A DNA stretch of 64,000 bases, from the NCBI GenBank assembly GCA_002427755.1, contig DIYO01000009.1:1119296-1183295 (forward strand), given 5' to 3'. The stretch's first letter is position 1. Every line of letters begins with the position of its first letter. Source of the stretch: Roseivirga sp. UBA6052 (lineage in GTDB: Bacteria; Bacteroidota; Bacteroidia; Cytophagales; Cyclobacteriaceae). Shown one piece after another: positions 40,971-49,853 of this stretch. The translations under genes and the position numbers were made by a program. The notes beneath the pieces are model-generated. The model was given only the letters and a program-made list of their open reading frames with translations, had not been told where the DNA came from and ran no database searches.

Positions 40971-42371
40971 TTAAGCTTCTCTGAGTTCGCCTTCTGATTT
41001 TGCAACAATGGTAGAAACAGAAGCATCACCAGTTACATTCACTACAGTTCTAAGCATATCAAGAGGTCTGTCCACTGGGAATAGAATAGCTACCCAAGCG
41101 GGGTTAAGACCTACTGATTGAAGTACAAGAATCATCATGATTAATCCCGCACTTGGAACTGCCGCACTTCCAATTGAAGCTAGTGTTGCGGTGAGAACAA
41201 TCGTTAATTGTTGCATGGCAGAAAGATCTACAAGGTGCATTTGTGCTAAGAACACAACTGCTACTGCTTGGTAAAGGCTTGTTCCATCCATGTTAACTGT
41301 AGCACCAACTGGCAACACAAAACTTGCTACATTTTTAGAAACACCCATATTGTCCTCAACACATTCCATAGTAACAGGTAGTGTTGCAGCACTTGAACTC
41401 GTAGAGAAGGCCATTAATTGGGCTGGTCCCATATTCTTAAAGAATTTTCTATAACCAATAGTCTTTACAAAAAGCCTAATGACTGTTGGATAGAACGCAA
41501 AGATCAAGAATAGAAGTCCTAGAATAAGTGTACCTGAATAGCTGGCCAGTCCTTTAAATATTTGGATTACTTCTCCTGGTGTATCGGCCATCTTAGCAAT
41601 GATCCCCGCAAGAAGTGCAAATACAAAGAACGGTGCTGCCTTCATTACGATCTCCACCATTTTCAGAAATACCTCATTAGTACCATTTATAAATCCGGAT
41701 AAACCAGCAACTTTTTCATCGGGGATCATGGCCATTACAATTCCGAAGAATATGGCAAAGAAGATCACTTGAAGCATTAACTGTTGGTTGGACAAAGACA
41801 AGACAATATTCTCAGGAACCATGTCCACCAAGAATTGCAGTGGTCCGGAAGATTGACTCTTGCTGGCTGCTGCCATCTTAGACGCCAAATCTGCCTTAGT
41901 AGCATCGTCCATTTCTAGCTCTCCTGCATCAATGCCCCCATATCTAGGGTCATCAGTGTAGTTTTTACCATCAAGAATTTCTACTCCATCAGTAGCGGCT
42001 ACCCATTTTTCGTACTGAAGTCTATTTTTTATTCTCTGCTCCTCGCTTATGAAATTTCCCGGTTGGAGTACGTTTACAATCAAAAGTCCAACACCAACTG
42101 CAGTCACAGTCGTCATTAGGTAAAAACCCAGTGTTTTACCACCCATTCTACCTAGTTTGGATAAGTCTTTTAAGCTAGAAACTCCACTTATAATCGAAAA
42201 CATTACCAATGGAACGGCAATGTATTTTAGCATTCTGATGAAGATTTGTCCAAAAGGGTCTATCCAATCTATTGTGAATTGGTTCCAGCCTAATGAACTA
42301 GATAAAAATGCCCAAGCCACACCGGCTACTAGGCCTATCATAATCTTGATATGCAAAGGAAGTTTTTTCAT
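40971..42371 (-). CDS. Dicarboxylate/amino acid:cation symporter
   Basis: A 466-residue inner-membrane symporter of the DAACS family (GltP/DctA type), which imports glutamate, aspartate or C4-dicarboxylates with sodium or protons. It shows the serine-rich hairpin FSTSSSAATLPVTMEC, the NMDGTSLYQA motif and the LASIGSAAVPSAGLIMM hairpin. Residues about 110-185 form an unusually long charged periplasmic insertion (QRIKNRLQYEKWV... to KMAAASKSQSS). It lies 16 bases after aroC. Confidence 0.93.
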   Translation of the reverse strand: MKKLPLHIKIMIGLVAGVAWAFLSSSLGWNQFTIDWIDPFGQIFIRMLKYIAVPLVMFSIISGVSSLKDLSKLGRMGGKTLGFYLMTTVTAVGVGLLIVNVLQPGNFISEEQRIKNRLQYEKWVAATDGVEILDGKNYTDDPRYGGIDAGELEMDDATKADLASKMAAASKSQSSGPLQFLVDMVPENIVLSLSNQQLMLQVIFFAIFFGIVMAMIPDEKVAGLSGFINGTNEVFLKMVEIVMKAAPFFVFALLAGIIAKMADTPGEVIQIFKGLASYSGTLILGLLFLIFAFYPTVIRLFVKTIGYRKFFKNMGPAQLMAFSTSSSAATLPVTMECVEDNMGVSKNVASFVLPVGATVNMDGTSLYQAVAVVFLAQMHLVDLSAMQQLTIVLTATLASIGSAAVPSAGLIMMILVLQSVGLNPAWVAILFPVDRPLDMLRTVVNVTGDASVSTIVAKSEGELREA

Positions 42372-42387
42372 AAATCTATCGGGATTC

Positions 42388-43464
42388 TTAGAGCTGATTA
42401 GTCTTGCTAATTAGCAAATAATCGGCAATTACCAAAGCTGACATGGCATCAACAATAGGCACTGCTCGGGGTACTACGCAAGGGTCATGTCGCCCTTTTC
42501 CTGAAACAGTAACGCTTTCACCAGCTTCATTAATACTTTCTTGATCTTGCATAATGGTAGCCACTGGTTTAAAGGCGACATTAAAATAAATGTCTTGCCC
42601 GTTAGAGATGCCACCTTGTATTCCGCCTGATAGATTAGTTTTGGTTTTTACATCATCACCCTCTTGGTAAAAGGCATCATTGTGTTGGCTACCATTAAGT
42701 TTGACACCTTCAAATCCGCTACCATATTCAAAACCTTTTACCGCATTAATACTGAGCATGGCTTTGCCTAATTCGGCATGTAGTTTGTCAAACACCGGTT
42801 CTCCAAGACCAGCATGTACTCCGGTTATTACTCCGGTAATTATACCGCCAATCGTATCTCTGTTTTTACGAGTTTGATCAATCAACTCAATCATTTGATT
42901 GGCTGTTTCAGCATCAGGGCATCTAACTATATTATCTTCAATTTGAGCTTTATCTAGCTCACTGTACTGCTTTTTTAGGGCTAGCTCTCCAACCTGAGAA
43001 ACATAAGAGTAGCAGTCGATACCATAATGTTTGAGCAAAAGTTTGGCTATTGCTCCTGCTGCAACTCTAGCCACAGTCTCACGAGCAGAACTTCTTCCAC
43101 CTCCGCGATAGTCCCTTATACCGTATTTAGCATGGAAGGTATAATCCGCATGAGAAGGTCTGAATTTATCTGCGATGTGCGAGTAGTCCTTACTCTTCTG
43201 ATCCTTATTTCGGATGAGGATACTTATGGGAGTACCTGTTGACTTACCTTCAAATACACCTGAAAGAATTTCGAATGTGTCTGATTCCTTTCTTTGCGTG
43301 GTAATTTTAGATTGACCAGGCTTTCTTTTATCCAGTTCAGACTGAATGAAGTCCTCGTCAATGGATAAACCTGCAGGACAACCTTCGATAATAACTCCTA
43401 AAGCAGGACCATGAGATTCTCCATACGTATGGATTTTAAAAAGCTTTCCGAAAGAACTACCCAT
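42388..43464 (-). CDS. aroC: Chorismate synthase
   Basis: AroC converts EPSP to chorismate with reduced FMN, the last step of the shikimate pathway. The 358-residue protein has the three family signatures: GESHGPALGVIIEGCPAG, YRGGGRSSARETVARVAAG and RHDPCVVPRAVPIVDAM. It starts on the base after the batD stop. Confidence 0.97.
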   Translation of the reverse strand: MGSSFGKLFKIHTYGESHGPALGVIIEGCPAGLSIDEDFIQSELDKRKPGQSKITTQRKESDTFEILSGVFEGKSTGTPISILIRNKDQKSKDYSHIADKFRPSHADYTFHAKYGIRDYRGGGRSSARETVARVAAGAIAKLLLKHYGIDCYSYVSQVGELALKKQYSELDKAQIEDNIVRCPDAETANQMIELIDQTRKNRDTIGGIITGVITGVHAGLGEPVFDKLHAELGKAMLSINAVKGFEYGSGFEGVKLNGSQHNDAFYQEGDDVKTKTNLSGGIQGGISNGQDIYFNVAFKPVATIMQDQESINEAGESVTVSGKGRHDPCVVPRAVPIVDAMSALVIADYLLISKTNQL

Positions 43465-44928
43465 CTATTTTTTGATAAACATAAACGCTGCGGCTGCTAA
43501 CATAGCGATTATCAAAATATTGGCAAGTATCTCACCAGTCTTATTGTCGGTAAGACGCTCCAATTTGTTTGAGGTAAAGTCGATGTTATCGTAGAATGAG
43601 CCCAAATCTGTTGATGAGATAGAAACATTTTGCTTGCTTTCTCCACTCACATTGAGCCTGATCTCTGATCGGAGTGTATCATAACTCTTCGTTCTCGGAT
43701 TGAAAAACACCCAACTGAAATAGTCTTTCAGATTGTAGGTTCCGGGTTCATTTGGAATACCATAATAAGTATACTCTTTTGAGCCGGTTACTCGTCCTGA
43801 TCCACGATTTACATCTGTTGCTACGTTAGGAGGATAGATGTCCATGTCTTTGCTTTCAGGAATCACAGGGTCATTTATTCCTGAAATATTTCCCTCGCCA
43901 TAAATATTGAATTTGTATTCAAAGCTCTCACCAGTTTCTACGGCAAGCTTGCTTGCATTTTCATCTAATTCAAAATCTCCAACGGCAACCTGGTCTTTGA
44001 GTGGATGAGGAGGGAGCGCCTTGACTCTCACAGATTTTTCCTTCGTGTAGAAGGTTTTGAAATCTTCCTGTCTGTCTCTTCCAAAGAATGATGGTGAGCG
44101 AGCAACTCTGTATTTAATCATTTCAAATGGTACGGAAGGGAAATTAACCGGCTCGAGATTTAGAGGGTAATAGGTGGCTTGGTAAATCTTGTATCGGGTA
44201 TAACTCTTGCCTCCTAATGTTACGCGTTCCCCATATATGTTTTCTATGTTGTAGTTTTCTTCCCAACAGTTGTCGGGTTTAAGGTCTTTCAGAATAGTAG
44301 AAAGCTGCTTGCCTGCTTCGTGAAACTGAAGAGGTGCTCGGTTGGCATCAGCCACATAAAATGCAAAGGTGGTAGTAAATCCTTCTCCCACATATACCTC
44401 ATCTTTATCGGTGGTTAGGGCTAGAAAAGCATCCTCTTTTACATCCACAAAGTCTCTTTGGTTTTTATTTCCTCTTCCAAAAAGGTCATCGAATGGGTCA
44501 CTGCCAAATGGATCGAAGCGGTTTCTGCGGCTATCCCTTTTGCGTTCTACAGCTGGGCCGATTTTAATAGTCTTTCCATCTGACCGAACCTGCTTACCAT
44601 TTACTTCAATAGTAAAAGGGTCAAGTGTGTAGGTCCCTTCTTCAAGAGGTAGGTATCGTTGGATAATGCTTTGAGAAGATGTGATCTGACCATTCACAAT
44701 ATTGGTCTTGCTTGATGAAGAGGTTCCTCTTTTCGCAAAGCCTTCAATAATAGGAAAGTCAGTGTAGCTCTTGATGCTTCCATTTTTAAGCGTAATGGTA
44801 ATGGTATACAGCTCATTCAAGCCTACTTCATCAGCTCCCAAATCAACACTTATGTCCTGTGCATTCACACTTATGCAAATCACATTTAAGAGTAGTGCTG
44901 ATAGAAATAATAATATGGACTTTCTCAT
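43465..44928 (-). CDS. batD: BatD-family membrane-anchored protein
   Basis: BatD proteins belong to the Bacteroides aerotolerance set. This 487-residue copy has a signal peptide (ILLFLSALLLNVICISVNA), a run of immunoglobulin-like beta domains (DISVDLGADEVGLNELYTITITL... to about residue 430) and a single C-terminal membrane segment (ANILIIAMLAAAAFMFIKK), so most lies in the periplasm. The usual partners BatA, BatB, BatC and the MoxR ATPase are not in the window, so this is a detached copy. It is first in the run with aroC, with no bases between stop and start. It probably has a structural or scaffold role. Confidence 0.88.
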   Translation of the reverse strand: MRKSILLFLSALLLNVICISVNAQDISVDLGADEVGLNELYTITITLKNGSIKSYTDFPIIEGFAKRGTSSSSKTNIVNGQITSSQSIIQRYLPLEEGTYTLDPFTIEVNGKQVRSDGKTIKIGPAVERKRDSRRNRFDPFGSDPFDDLFGRGNKNQRDFVDVKEDAFLALTTDKDEVYVGEGFTTTFAFYVADANRAPLQFHEAGKQLSTILKDLKPDNCWEENYNIENIYGERVTLGGKSYTRYKIYQATYYPLNLEPVNFPSVPFEMIKYRVARSPSFFGRDRQEDFKTFYTKEKSVRVKALPPHPLKDQVAVGDFELDENASKLAVETGESFEYKFNIYGEGNISGINDPVIPESKDMDIYPPNVATDVNRGSGRVTGSKEYTYYGIPNEPGTYNLKDYFSWVFFNPRTKSYDTLRSEIRLNVSGESKQNVSISSTDLGSFYDNIDFTSNKLERLTDNKTGEILANILIIAMLAAAAFMFIKK

Positions 44929-45015
44929 GTTTATTAACTATATTCAGTTCCTTTTTTGAGAGGAAGTCTCAAAGATAAATTGATTTTTTAAAGAGAGTAA
45001 CCTTTGTTGCTCACG

Positions 45016-45036
45016 GATCGTATCTAGATTACGATC
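45016..45036. promoter_or_regulatory. Inverted repeat between batD and the small convergent-start gene
   Basis: GATCGTA (45016-45022) and TACGATC (45030-45036) are perfect 7-base arms around TCTAGAT, 40 bases before the 62-residue gene and 88 before batD, on the divergent promoter region. A regulator-binding role is inferred. Confidence 0.35.
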
Positions 45037-45076
45037 AAAAGTAGATTTAGATTTAATAACCCTAAACGTTCTTAAC

Positions 45077-45265
45077 ATGTTGGAGTACTTCAAGATTATC
45101 CTTTCAAAGGTTAGTTTCGATAAAAGACTGTTTGAAAGAGAGTTAAGAAAAGCGATTAAATCACTCTTGGAGGAAGAGTTGAAAGAGCTTAAAAACTGGT
45201 GTTATGAGCAATTTGGGCAGATTTACGGCCCAATAATCGACAGACAATTTGTTCTAGCACAATGA
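45077..45265 (+). CDS. Small helical protein of unknown function
   Basis: A 62-residue protein, nearly all helical and highly charged (FDKRLFERELRKAIKSLLEEELKELKNWCYEQFG), with no signal peptide. I believe similar short proteins occur in other Cytophagales, but I do not know a function. It stands alone, divergent from batD, and is followed 16 bases later by a good terminator, which supports it being a real transcribed gene. Confidence 0.6.
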   Translation: MLEYFKIILSKVSFDKRLFERELRKAIKSLLEEELKELKNWCYEQFGQIYGPIIDRQFVLAQ

Positions 45266-45281
45266 AATCAATTATCCACAC

Positions 45282-45303
45282 AGCCCATCAGCAATGATGG
45301 GCT
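45282..45303. terminator. Hairpin terminator between the small gene and queG
   Basis: AGCCCATCA (45282-45290) and TGATGGGCT (45295-45303) form a perfect 9-bp stem with a GCAA loop, followed by TAACTTTTT on the plus strand. It also lies right at the end of queG. Confidence 0.82.
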
Positions 45304-46241
45304 TAACTTTTTCTAAGGAAATCTAGATTCCGCTGAAATCCCTCGAACTTGGTTCTTTTTACTGCAGATTTCTGAAAGACTTCTCCAAAAACCTCTTTTG
45401 TTAAATCTTGCCAATTTTTATGAAAGGCATTTTTGAACGTCTCTTTGGCAATGAATTGTTCTTCTTTATGGGGTTTTGAGAATCTATTCCATGGACATAC
45501 ATCTTGGCAGATGTCGCAACCAAAAGCCCAGCCTTCCATTTGAGATTTAAATTCCTTTGGTATTTCATCCTTCAATTCTATCGTCAGGTAGCTAATGCAT
45601 TTCGATGCATCCATATGATATGGTGTAAGCGCATCTGTTGGGCAGACATCTATGCACTTAGTGCATGTGCCACAATAGTCTTTAATTGGTCCATCAGGTT
45701 CTAATTCCAAATCGAGGATTAGTTCTGCCAGAAAGAAGAAACTGCCTTGCTCCTTATTAATCAGCATGGTGTTTTTGCCTATCCAACCCAAGCCAGATTT
45801 TTCTGCCCACTGTCTTTCTAGTACTGGTGCACTATCAACAAATACTCTTCCGTCTACTTCACCTATTTGTTCTCTGATCTGCTGATGGAAAGTTTTGAGC
45901 TTGTTTTTGATCACATGGTGATAATCTTTGCCATAGGCATACTTAGCTATCTTATAATTAGATGATTCTTTCTTGGCTAAGTCCTCTTCCGGAAAATAGT
46001 TGTAGAGAAGAGATATGACAGATTTAGCACCAGGAACAAGTTTTGTTGGATCGAGTCTCTTATCGAAGTGATTCTCCATATAGCTCATTTTTCCGTGAGC
46101 TCCCTTCTTTAGCCAGTTTTCCAGTCTAGGTGCTTCATCCTTCAAGAACTCGGCTTTTGAGACACCACAGAAATCAAACCCTAAGTTTGAAGCAATTTGC
46201 TTTACAATTTGAGTTCTATGGCTTCTGACTAGATCCATCAA
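45303..46241 (-). CDS. queG: Epoxyqueuosine reductase
   Basis: QueG reduces epoxyqueuosine to queuosine in tRNA anticodons using cobalamin and two 4Fe-4S clusters. The 312-residue protein has the cluster motifs CGTCTKCIDVCPTDAL and FGCDICQDVCPWN and the substrate-loop MSYMENHFDKRLDPTKLVPGAKSVI. A B12 source is needed; no B12 gene is in this window. It lies 9 bases after ruvB on the same strand and shares its message. Confidence 0.95.
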   Translation of the reverse strand: MMDLVRSHRTQIVKQIASNLGFDFCGVSKAEFLKDEAPRLENWLKKGAHGKMSYMENHFDKRLDPTKLVPGAKSVISLLYNYFPEEDLAKKESSNYKIAKYAYGKDYHHVIKNKLKTFHQQIREQIGEVDGRVFVDSAPVLERQWAEKSGLGWIGKNTMLINKEQGSFFFLAELILDLELEPDGPIKDYCGTCTKCIDVCPTDALTPYHMDASKCISYLTIELKDEIPKEFKSQMEGWAFGCDICQDVCPWNRFSKPHKEEQFIAKETFKNAFHKNWQDLTKEVFGEVFQKSAVKRTKFEGFQRNLDFLRKS

Positions 46242-46250
46242 TTGTTTGGT

Positions 46251-47279
46251 TTAGCCAAACAAAGTACCTGTCTCTCCAGGTCTTTTGAGATTTAGATGTT
46301 CATAAGCAGCATGGGTAGCTTCTCGTCCACGTGAAGTTCTTTTCAAAAAGCCTTCTTGAATTAAGAAAGGTTCGTAGACTTCTTCTATCGTCTCGGCTTC
46401 TTCTCCAACAGCAGTTGCAATTGTAGAAATACCAACCGGTCCACCTTTGAATTTCTCAATGATGGTAGAAAGAATACGATTATCCATATCATCTAATCCA
46501 TGAGAATCTACATCCAATGCATTCAATGCTAATTCGCTAATGTCTTTTGTGATGGTGCCCGTGCCTTTGATCTGAGCGAAATCACGAGTCCTTCTCAAAA
46601 GATTGTTTGCGATTCTTGGGGTCCCTCTACTTCTTCTGGCAATTTCGTATGCGGCATCATCTTTTATTGGTGTGTTGAGAATGTCAGAAGATCTTTGTAC
46701 GATTCGAGTCAAGAGCTTCGAGTCGTAATATTCGAGTCTTGCATTAATGCCAAATCTTGCCCGAAGGGGTGAGGTTAATAGACCTGATCGCGTAGTAGCA
46801 CCAATAAGCGTAAAAGGGTTTAATGCAATCTGCACTGTTCTTGCATTGGGGCCAGAATCGAGCATAATATCGATTTTATAGTCCTCCATGGCAGAATAAA
46901 GATACTCTTCAACAATAGGGTTTAAGCGGTGAATCTCGTCTATAAAAAGCACATCGCCTACTTCTAGATTGGTGAGTAAACCGGCAAGGTCACTTGGCTT
47001 ATCTAGTACAGGGCCTGATGTTACTTTAATGTCGGCTCCTAGTTCATTGGCAATAATATTGGAGAGCGTAGTTTTACCCAAGCCCGGAGGGCCATGCAGC
47101 AGTACGTGATCTAAAGGTTCTTCTCTCTTTTTTGCGGCAAGCACAAATACTTTGATGTTGTCAACAATCTTTTGTTGACCCGTAAAATCTTCAAAGCTTA
47201 AGGGGCGAAGTGCCTTTTCGATATCCTTCTCACTGGGATCGAAGTGTTCATCTTCAGCACTTAGGTAGTCTTCACGCAT
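46251..47279 (-). CDS. ruvB: Holliday junction branch migration helicase
   Basis: RuvB is the AAA+ motor that drives branch migration with RuvA. The 342-residue protein has Walker A GPPGLGKTTLSN, Walker B DVLFIDEIHRL, sensor 1 LIGATTRSGLL and the winged-helix end FLKRTSRGREATHAAYEHL. All motor residues look intact. It starts divergent from apbE. Confidence 0.98.
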   Translation of the reverse strand: MREDYLSAEDEHFDPSEKDIEKALRPLSFEDFTGQQKIVDNIKVFVLAAKKREEPLDHVLLHGPPGLGKTTLSNIIANELGADIKVTSGPVLDKPSDLAGLLTNLEVGDVLFIDEIHRLNPIVEEYLYSAMEDYKIDIMLDSGPNARTVQIALNPFTLIGATTRSGLLTSPLRARFGINARLEYYDSKLLTRIVQRSSDILNTPIKDDAAYEIARRSRGTPRIANNLLRRTRDFAQIKGTGTITKDISELALNALDVDSHGLDDMDNRILSTIIEKFKGGPVGISTIATAVGEEAETIEEVYEPFLIQEGFLKRTSRGREATHAAYEHLNLKRPGETGTLFG

Positions 47280-47334
47280 TGGGCAAATTTAAAACAAGAT
47301 AGTTCAATTTTAGAGTTCTGCTTTTGAATTGATT

Positions 47335-47342
47335 TATCTTTG
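47335..47342 (+). promoter_or_regulatory. -7 promoter element of apbE
   Basis: TATCTTTG matches TAnnTTTG, 14 bases before the apbE ATG; the leader would be about ten bases or fewer. No strong -33 element is obvious. Confidence 0.5.
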
Positions 47343-47356
47343 CCAGAAATCTCAAA

Positions 47357-48391
47357 ATGATGGATAAAAACACGCGTTCTAGAATCTATTTACTTGTGCT
47401 AATGATCGCCATTTTTGTGGTTTGGAGATACCGACAGAATCAGCCGAAAGAGGTTTATCTGCAGGGTATAACCATGGGCGTGATTCCATATAATATCAAA
47501 TACATTGATCCGTCTCAGCAGAATTATAAAAGAGAGATAGATTCACTGTTGGTGGATTTCAATCAGGCATTATCTACTTATGTGCCCGATTCAGAGATTT
47601 CTAACTTTAATAAAACGGGAACCATTGAATTTGACTTTCCTTATTTCTATGATGTTCTGAGTGCGTCAGAGGAGGTTTATAAAAAGACCAATGGGGCTTT
47701 TGACCCAACGGTTGGTCCTTTGATTGATGCTTGGGGATTTGGTGAAGGAAAGTTAATTGGCCCAGACTCGTCTCAAGTAGATTCCCTTCTTGCTTATGTA
47801 GGATTCAAAAAGATTGCCTATGATAAAAATGGCCTTAAATCTCAACAAGAGTCTCTTAAATTGAATTTCTCAGCAATTGCTAAAGGCCAAGCCATAGATG
47901 TTGTTTTCGATTTTTTGCGTACACAAGGTTATGAAGACATTATGGTTGAGATTGGTGGAGAAGTTCGTGCGATAGGTAAGAACTTGGAAGGTAACCAGTG
48001 GACTATCGGTATCGAAGTGCCTGATGAGTCTAGAATTGGAGGCTTATTTGATGCGGTTTATCTTGATGACAAAGGAATGGCTACCTCAGGAAATTACAGG
48101 AATTTTCGCGTGTTAGATGACGGTCGAAAAGTTGCACATACCATTAACCCTTCTACGGGTTATCCTCAGTTACAGACCTTATTAAGCGCTACTGTTTTGG
48201 CTCCAAACTGTATGTATGCAGATGCTTATGCCACCGCTTGCATGGTATTAGGTTTAGAAGAAAGTAAGCGTCTTATCGAGGCAGATGATTCGTTAGAGGC
48301 TTACTTTATCTATGCGGATGATTCTGGTGAAATGATTACTTATATCTCTTCGGGACTTGAGCAATGGGTTGTGAGCAATAAAGCTGAATAA
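47357..48391 (+). CDS. apbE: FAD:protein FMN transferase
   Basis: ApbE attaches FMN to Thr or Ser in proteins such as Nqr and Rnf subunits outside the inner membrane. The 344-residue protein has an N-terminal membrane anchor (YLLVLMIAIFVVWRY), GITMGVIPYNIKY, LNFSAIAKGQAIDVV, the FAD-binding region EIGGEVRAIGKN and HTINPSTGYP with the metal-site residues. There is no cysteine for lipid attachment, so the anchor is a helix. No Nqr genes are nearby. Confidence 0.95.
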   Translation: MMDKNTRSRIYLLVLMIAIFVVWRYRQNQPKEVYLQGITMGVIPYNIKYIDPSQQNYKREIDSLLVDFNQALSTYVPDSEISNFNKTGTIEFDFPYFYDVLSASEEVYKKTNGAFDPTVGPLIDAWGFGEGKLIGPDSSQVDSLLAYVGFKKIAYDKNGLKSQQESLKLNFSAIAKGQAIDVVFDFLRTQGYEDIMVEIGGEVRAIGKNLEGNQWTIGIEVPDESRIGGLFDAVYLDDKGMATSGNYRNFRVLDDGRKVAHTINPSTGYPQLQTLLSATVLAPNCMYADAYATACMVLGLEESKRLIEADDSLEAYFIYADDSGEMITYISSGLEQWVVSNKAE

Positions 48392-48429
48392 GGAACCTTT
48401 CTCGTGTTTTTTGACTTTAGTTTCTGATA

Positions 48430-48448
48430 TTTGCAATCCCGTTGCAAA
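48430..48448. promoter_or_regulatory. TTTGCAA inverted repeat before the ZIP transporter gene
   Basis: TTTGCAA (48430-48436) and TTGCAAA (48442-48448) are 7-base arms around five bases, 13 bases upstream of the ATG, where a regulator would block transcription or translation. A metal-responsive role is guessed only from the gene it precedes. Confidence 0.4.
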
Positions 48449-48460
48449 AACGGCTACCTG

Positions 48461-49207
48461 ATGATCATAAACGCAGTTCTCTTATTCTTGAGTGTAACCG
48501 TTCCGGCTTTACTCTTTTTAAAGACGAAAGACTTTAGTCAGAAGAATCTCAAGTACTTTCTTGTGTTTTCTGGAGCCTATCTTTTTTCTGTTACGGTAAT
48601 CCATTTGATTCCAGATATTTTCATGAGCGATCAAGATCCGTTTCAGTTGGGTCTTTATATTCTTATTGGCTTCTTCTTGCAAAAGCTTCTTGAGAATTTC
48701 TCACGCGGAGTAGAACATGGACACTATCACACAAATGCCAGTTATTCTGCCACCTATTTATTAATAGCACTTGGTCTGCATTCTGTACTTGAGGGTAGTA
48801 TACTTACAGATCACTTACACGCCAACCATGCGCCAGACTCGCTATATGCTGATGGAGGATCGCCAAAAGTACTTTTGGGAATTATTATGCATAAGATTCC
48901 GGCAGCAGTAGCGCTCATGGCCTTATTGATAGCCCAATACAAAAACAAAAGAAAGGCATTCTTATTGGTCACTATTTTTGCTTTAGCCTCTCCTTTGGGT
49001 TTAATCGTATCAGATCATGTAAGCCATATGGATGGCGTCAGTTCAGATTACTTGATTATCTTCTTTGCGATAGTGGCCGGGAGTTTCTTACAAATTTCTA
49101 CTACAATCTTTATTGAGTCTGATCCGCAGCACAAGTTGAATTGGAAAAACTACACTGTTGCTTTGATTGGGGCCTTATCTGCTGTATTAGCACAGCTTTT
49201 CATTTAA
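48461..49207 (+). CDS. ZIP-family metal transporter
   Basis: ZIP proteins move zinc or related divalent metals into the cytosol. This 248-residue membrane protein has about eight segments and the metal motifs GLHSVLEGS in segment four and IMHKIPAAVAL in segment five, with a short His-rich loop (EHGHYHTNAS) before them. I choose ATG 48461, since the longer frame to 48431 runs through the inverted repeat before the gene. It has a 70-base upstream region after apbE. Confidence 0.88.
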   Translation: MIINAVLLFLSVTVPALLFLKTKDFSQKNLKYFLVFSGAYLFSVTVIHLIPDIFMSDQDPFQLGLYILIGFFLQKLLENFSRGVEHGHYHTNASYSATYLLIALGLHSVLEGSILTDHLHANHAPDSLYADGGSPKVLLGIIMHKIPAAVALMALLIAQYKNKRKAFLLVTIFALASPLGLIVSDHVSHMDGVSSDYLIIFFAIVAGSFLQISTTIFIESDPQHKLNWKNYTVALIGALSAVLAQLFI

Positions 49208-49310
49208 TTATCAAGGAGTTGTAAACTTCAACCGTAGATGGTCAAGGTGTACAATTTTGCTAAATTGATATATTTATGCTAATTTAATATATCTACAATT
49301 TCAGTCCTTC

Positions 49311-49730
49311 ATGAAATATCCAAAATGCCCCAAATGCGACCATGACAAAACGGTAAAAAGTGGATTTGCAGGTAATAGGCAGCGATACAAGTGTAAAAAC
49401 TGTGGCTATTTTTTTACAGTTTCTAAGCTGGGTAAGCGTATTGATAATTATACAATCATTAAAGCTTTACAGTTATATATAGAGGGAGTAAGCTATCGTG
49501 AAATTGAAAGGATCTTGGGAATTAGTCATGTTTCCGTTATGAATTGGGTGAAGCAATATCGCATAATAGCACCAAAAAATAATGAGTATAGACCTACTTA
49601 TAGTATACTGACGCACAATGAGTTAATTGATAAAATGAAAGAGCCTGATTATTTGAAAGGCTCAGGTCTCATGCTCACAGAACTTGGCGATAAGTTCATG
49701 ATTATTAAATGGGAGCGTTTCCGAGATTAA
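49311..49730 (+). CDS. IS1 InsA-like zinc-finger helix-turn-helix protein, probably domesticated
   Basis: The first 90 residues match the InsA part of IS1-type elements: a zinc ribbon (CPKCDHDKTVKSGFAGNRQRYKCKNC) and a helix-turn-helix (IEGVSYREIERILGISHVSVMNWVKQY). No InsB catalytic domain, terminal inverted repeats or target duplication are visible, and the last 40 or so residues (THNELIDKMKEPDYL... WERFRD) are not InsA-like. The frame is intact. It lies just before the acetate cluster on the same strand, so it may be a transposase DNA-binding domain reused as a regulator. The alternative is a relic of an old insertion. Confidence 0.7.
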   Translation: MKYPKCPKCDHDKTVKSGFAGNRQRYKCKNCGYFFTVSKLGKRIDNYTIIKALQLYIEGVSYREIERILGISHVSVMNWVKQYRIIAPKNNEYRPTYSILTHNELIDKMKEPDYLKGSGLMLTELGDKFMIIKWERFRD

Positions 49731-49794
49731 GCTATAGTCTTAGCAAAAATATACATAAATCTTTCTCACTTTTTCGAATTTGTTCACCTTCAAA

Positions 49795-49806
49795 TCACAG
49801 CTGTGA
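49795..49806. promoter_or_regulatory. TCACAGCTGTGA palindrome upstream of the acetate cluster
   Basis: A perfect 12-base palindrome between the InsA-like gene and the porin gene, 48 bases before the porin start. It could be the site of the InsA-like protein or of another regulator. A CAAACGATTT at 49838 partly resembles the CAAnCGnTTG sites but may be chance. Confidence 0.4.
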
Positions 49807-49853
49807 AAAATTTTTTGGTGCATTAGCACTTTTCATGCAAACGATTTATTAAA

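Noticed and set aside
49311..49730. Complete IS1-type insertion sequence
   Set aside because: No InsB catalytic frame, terminal inverted repeats or target-site duplication could be found around the InsA-like gene.
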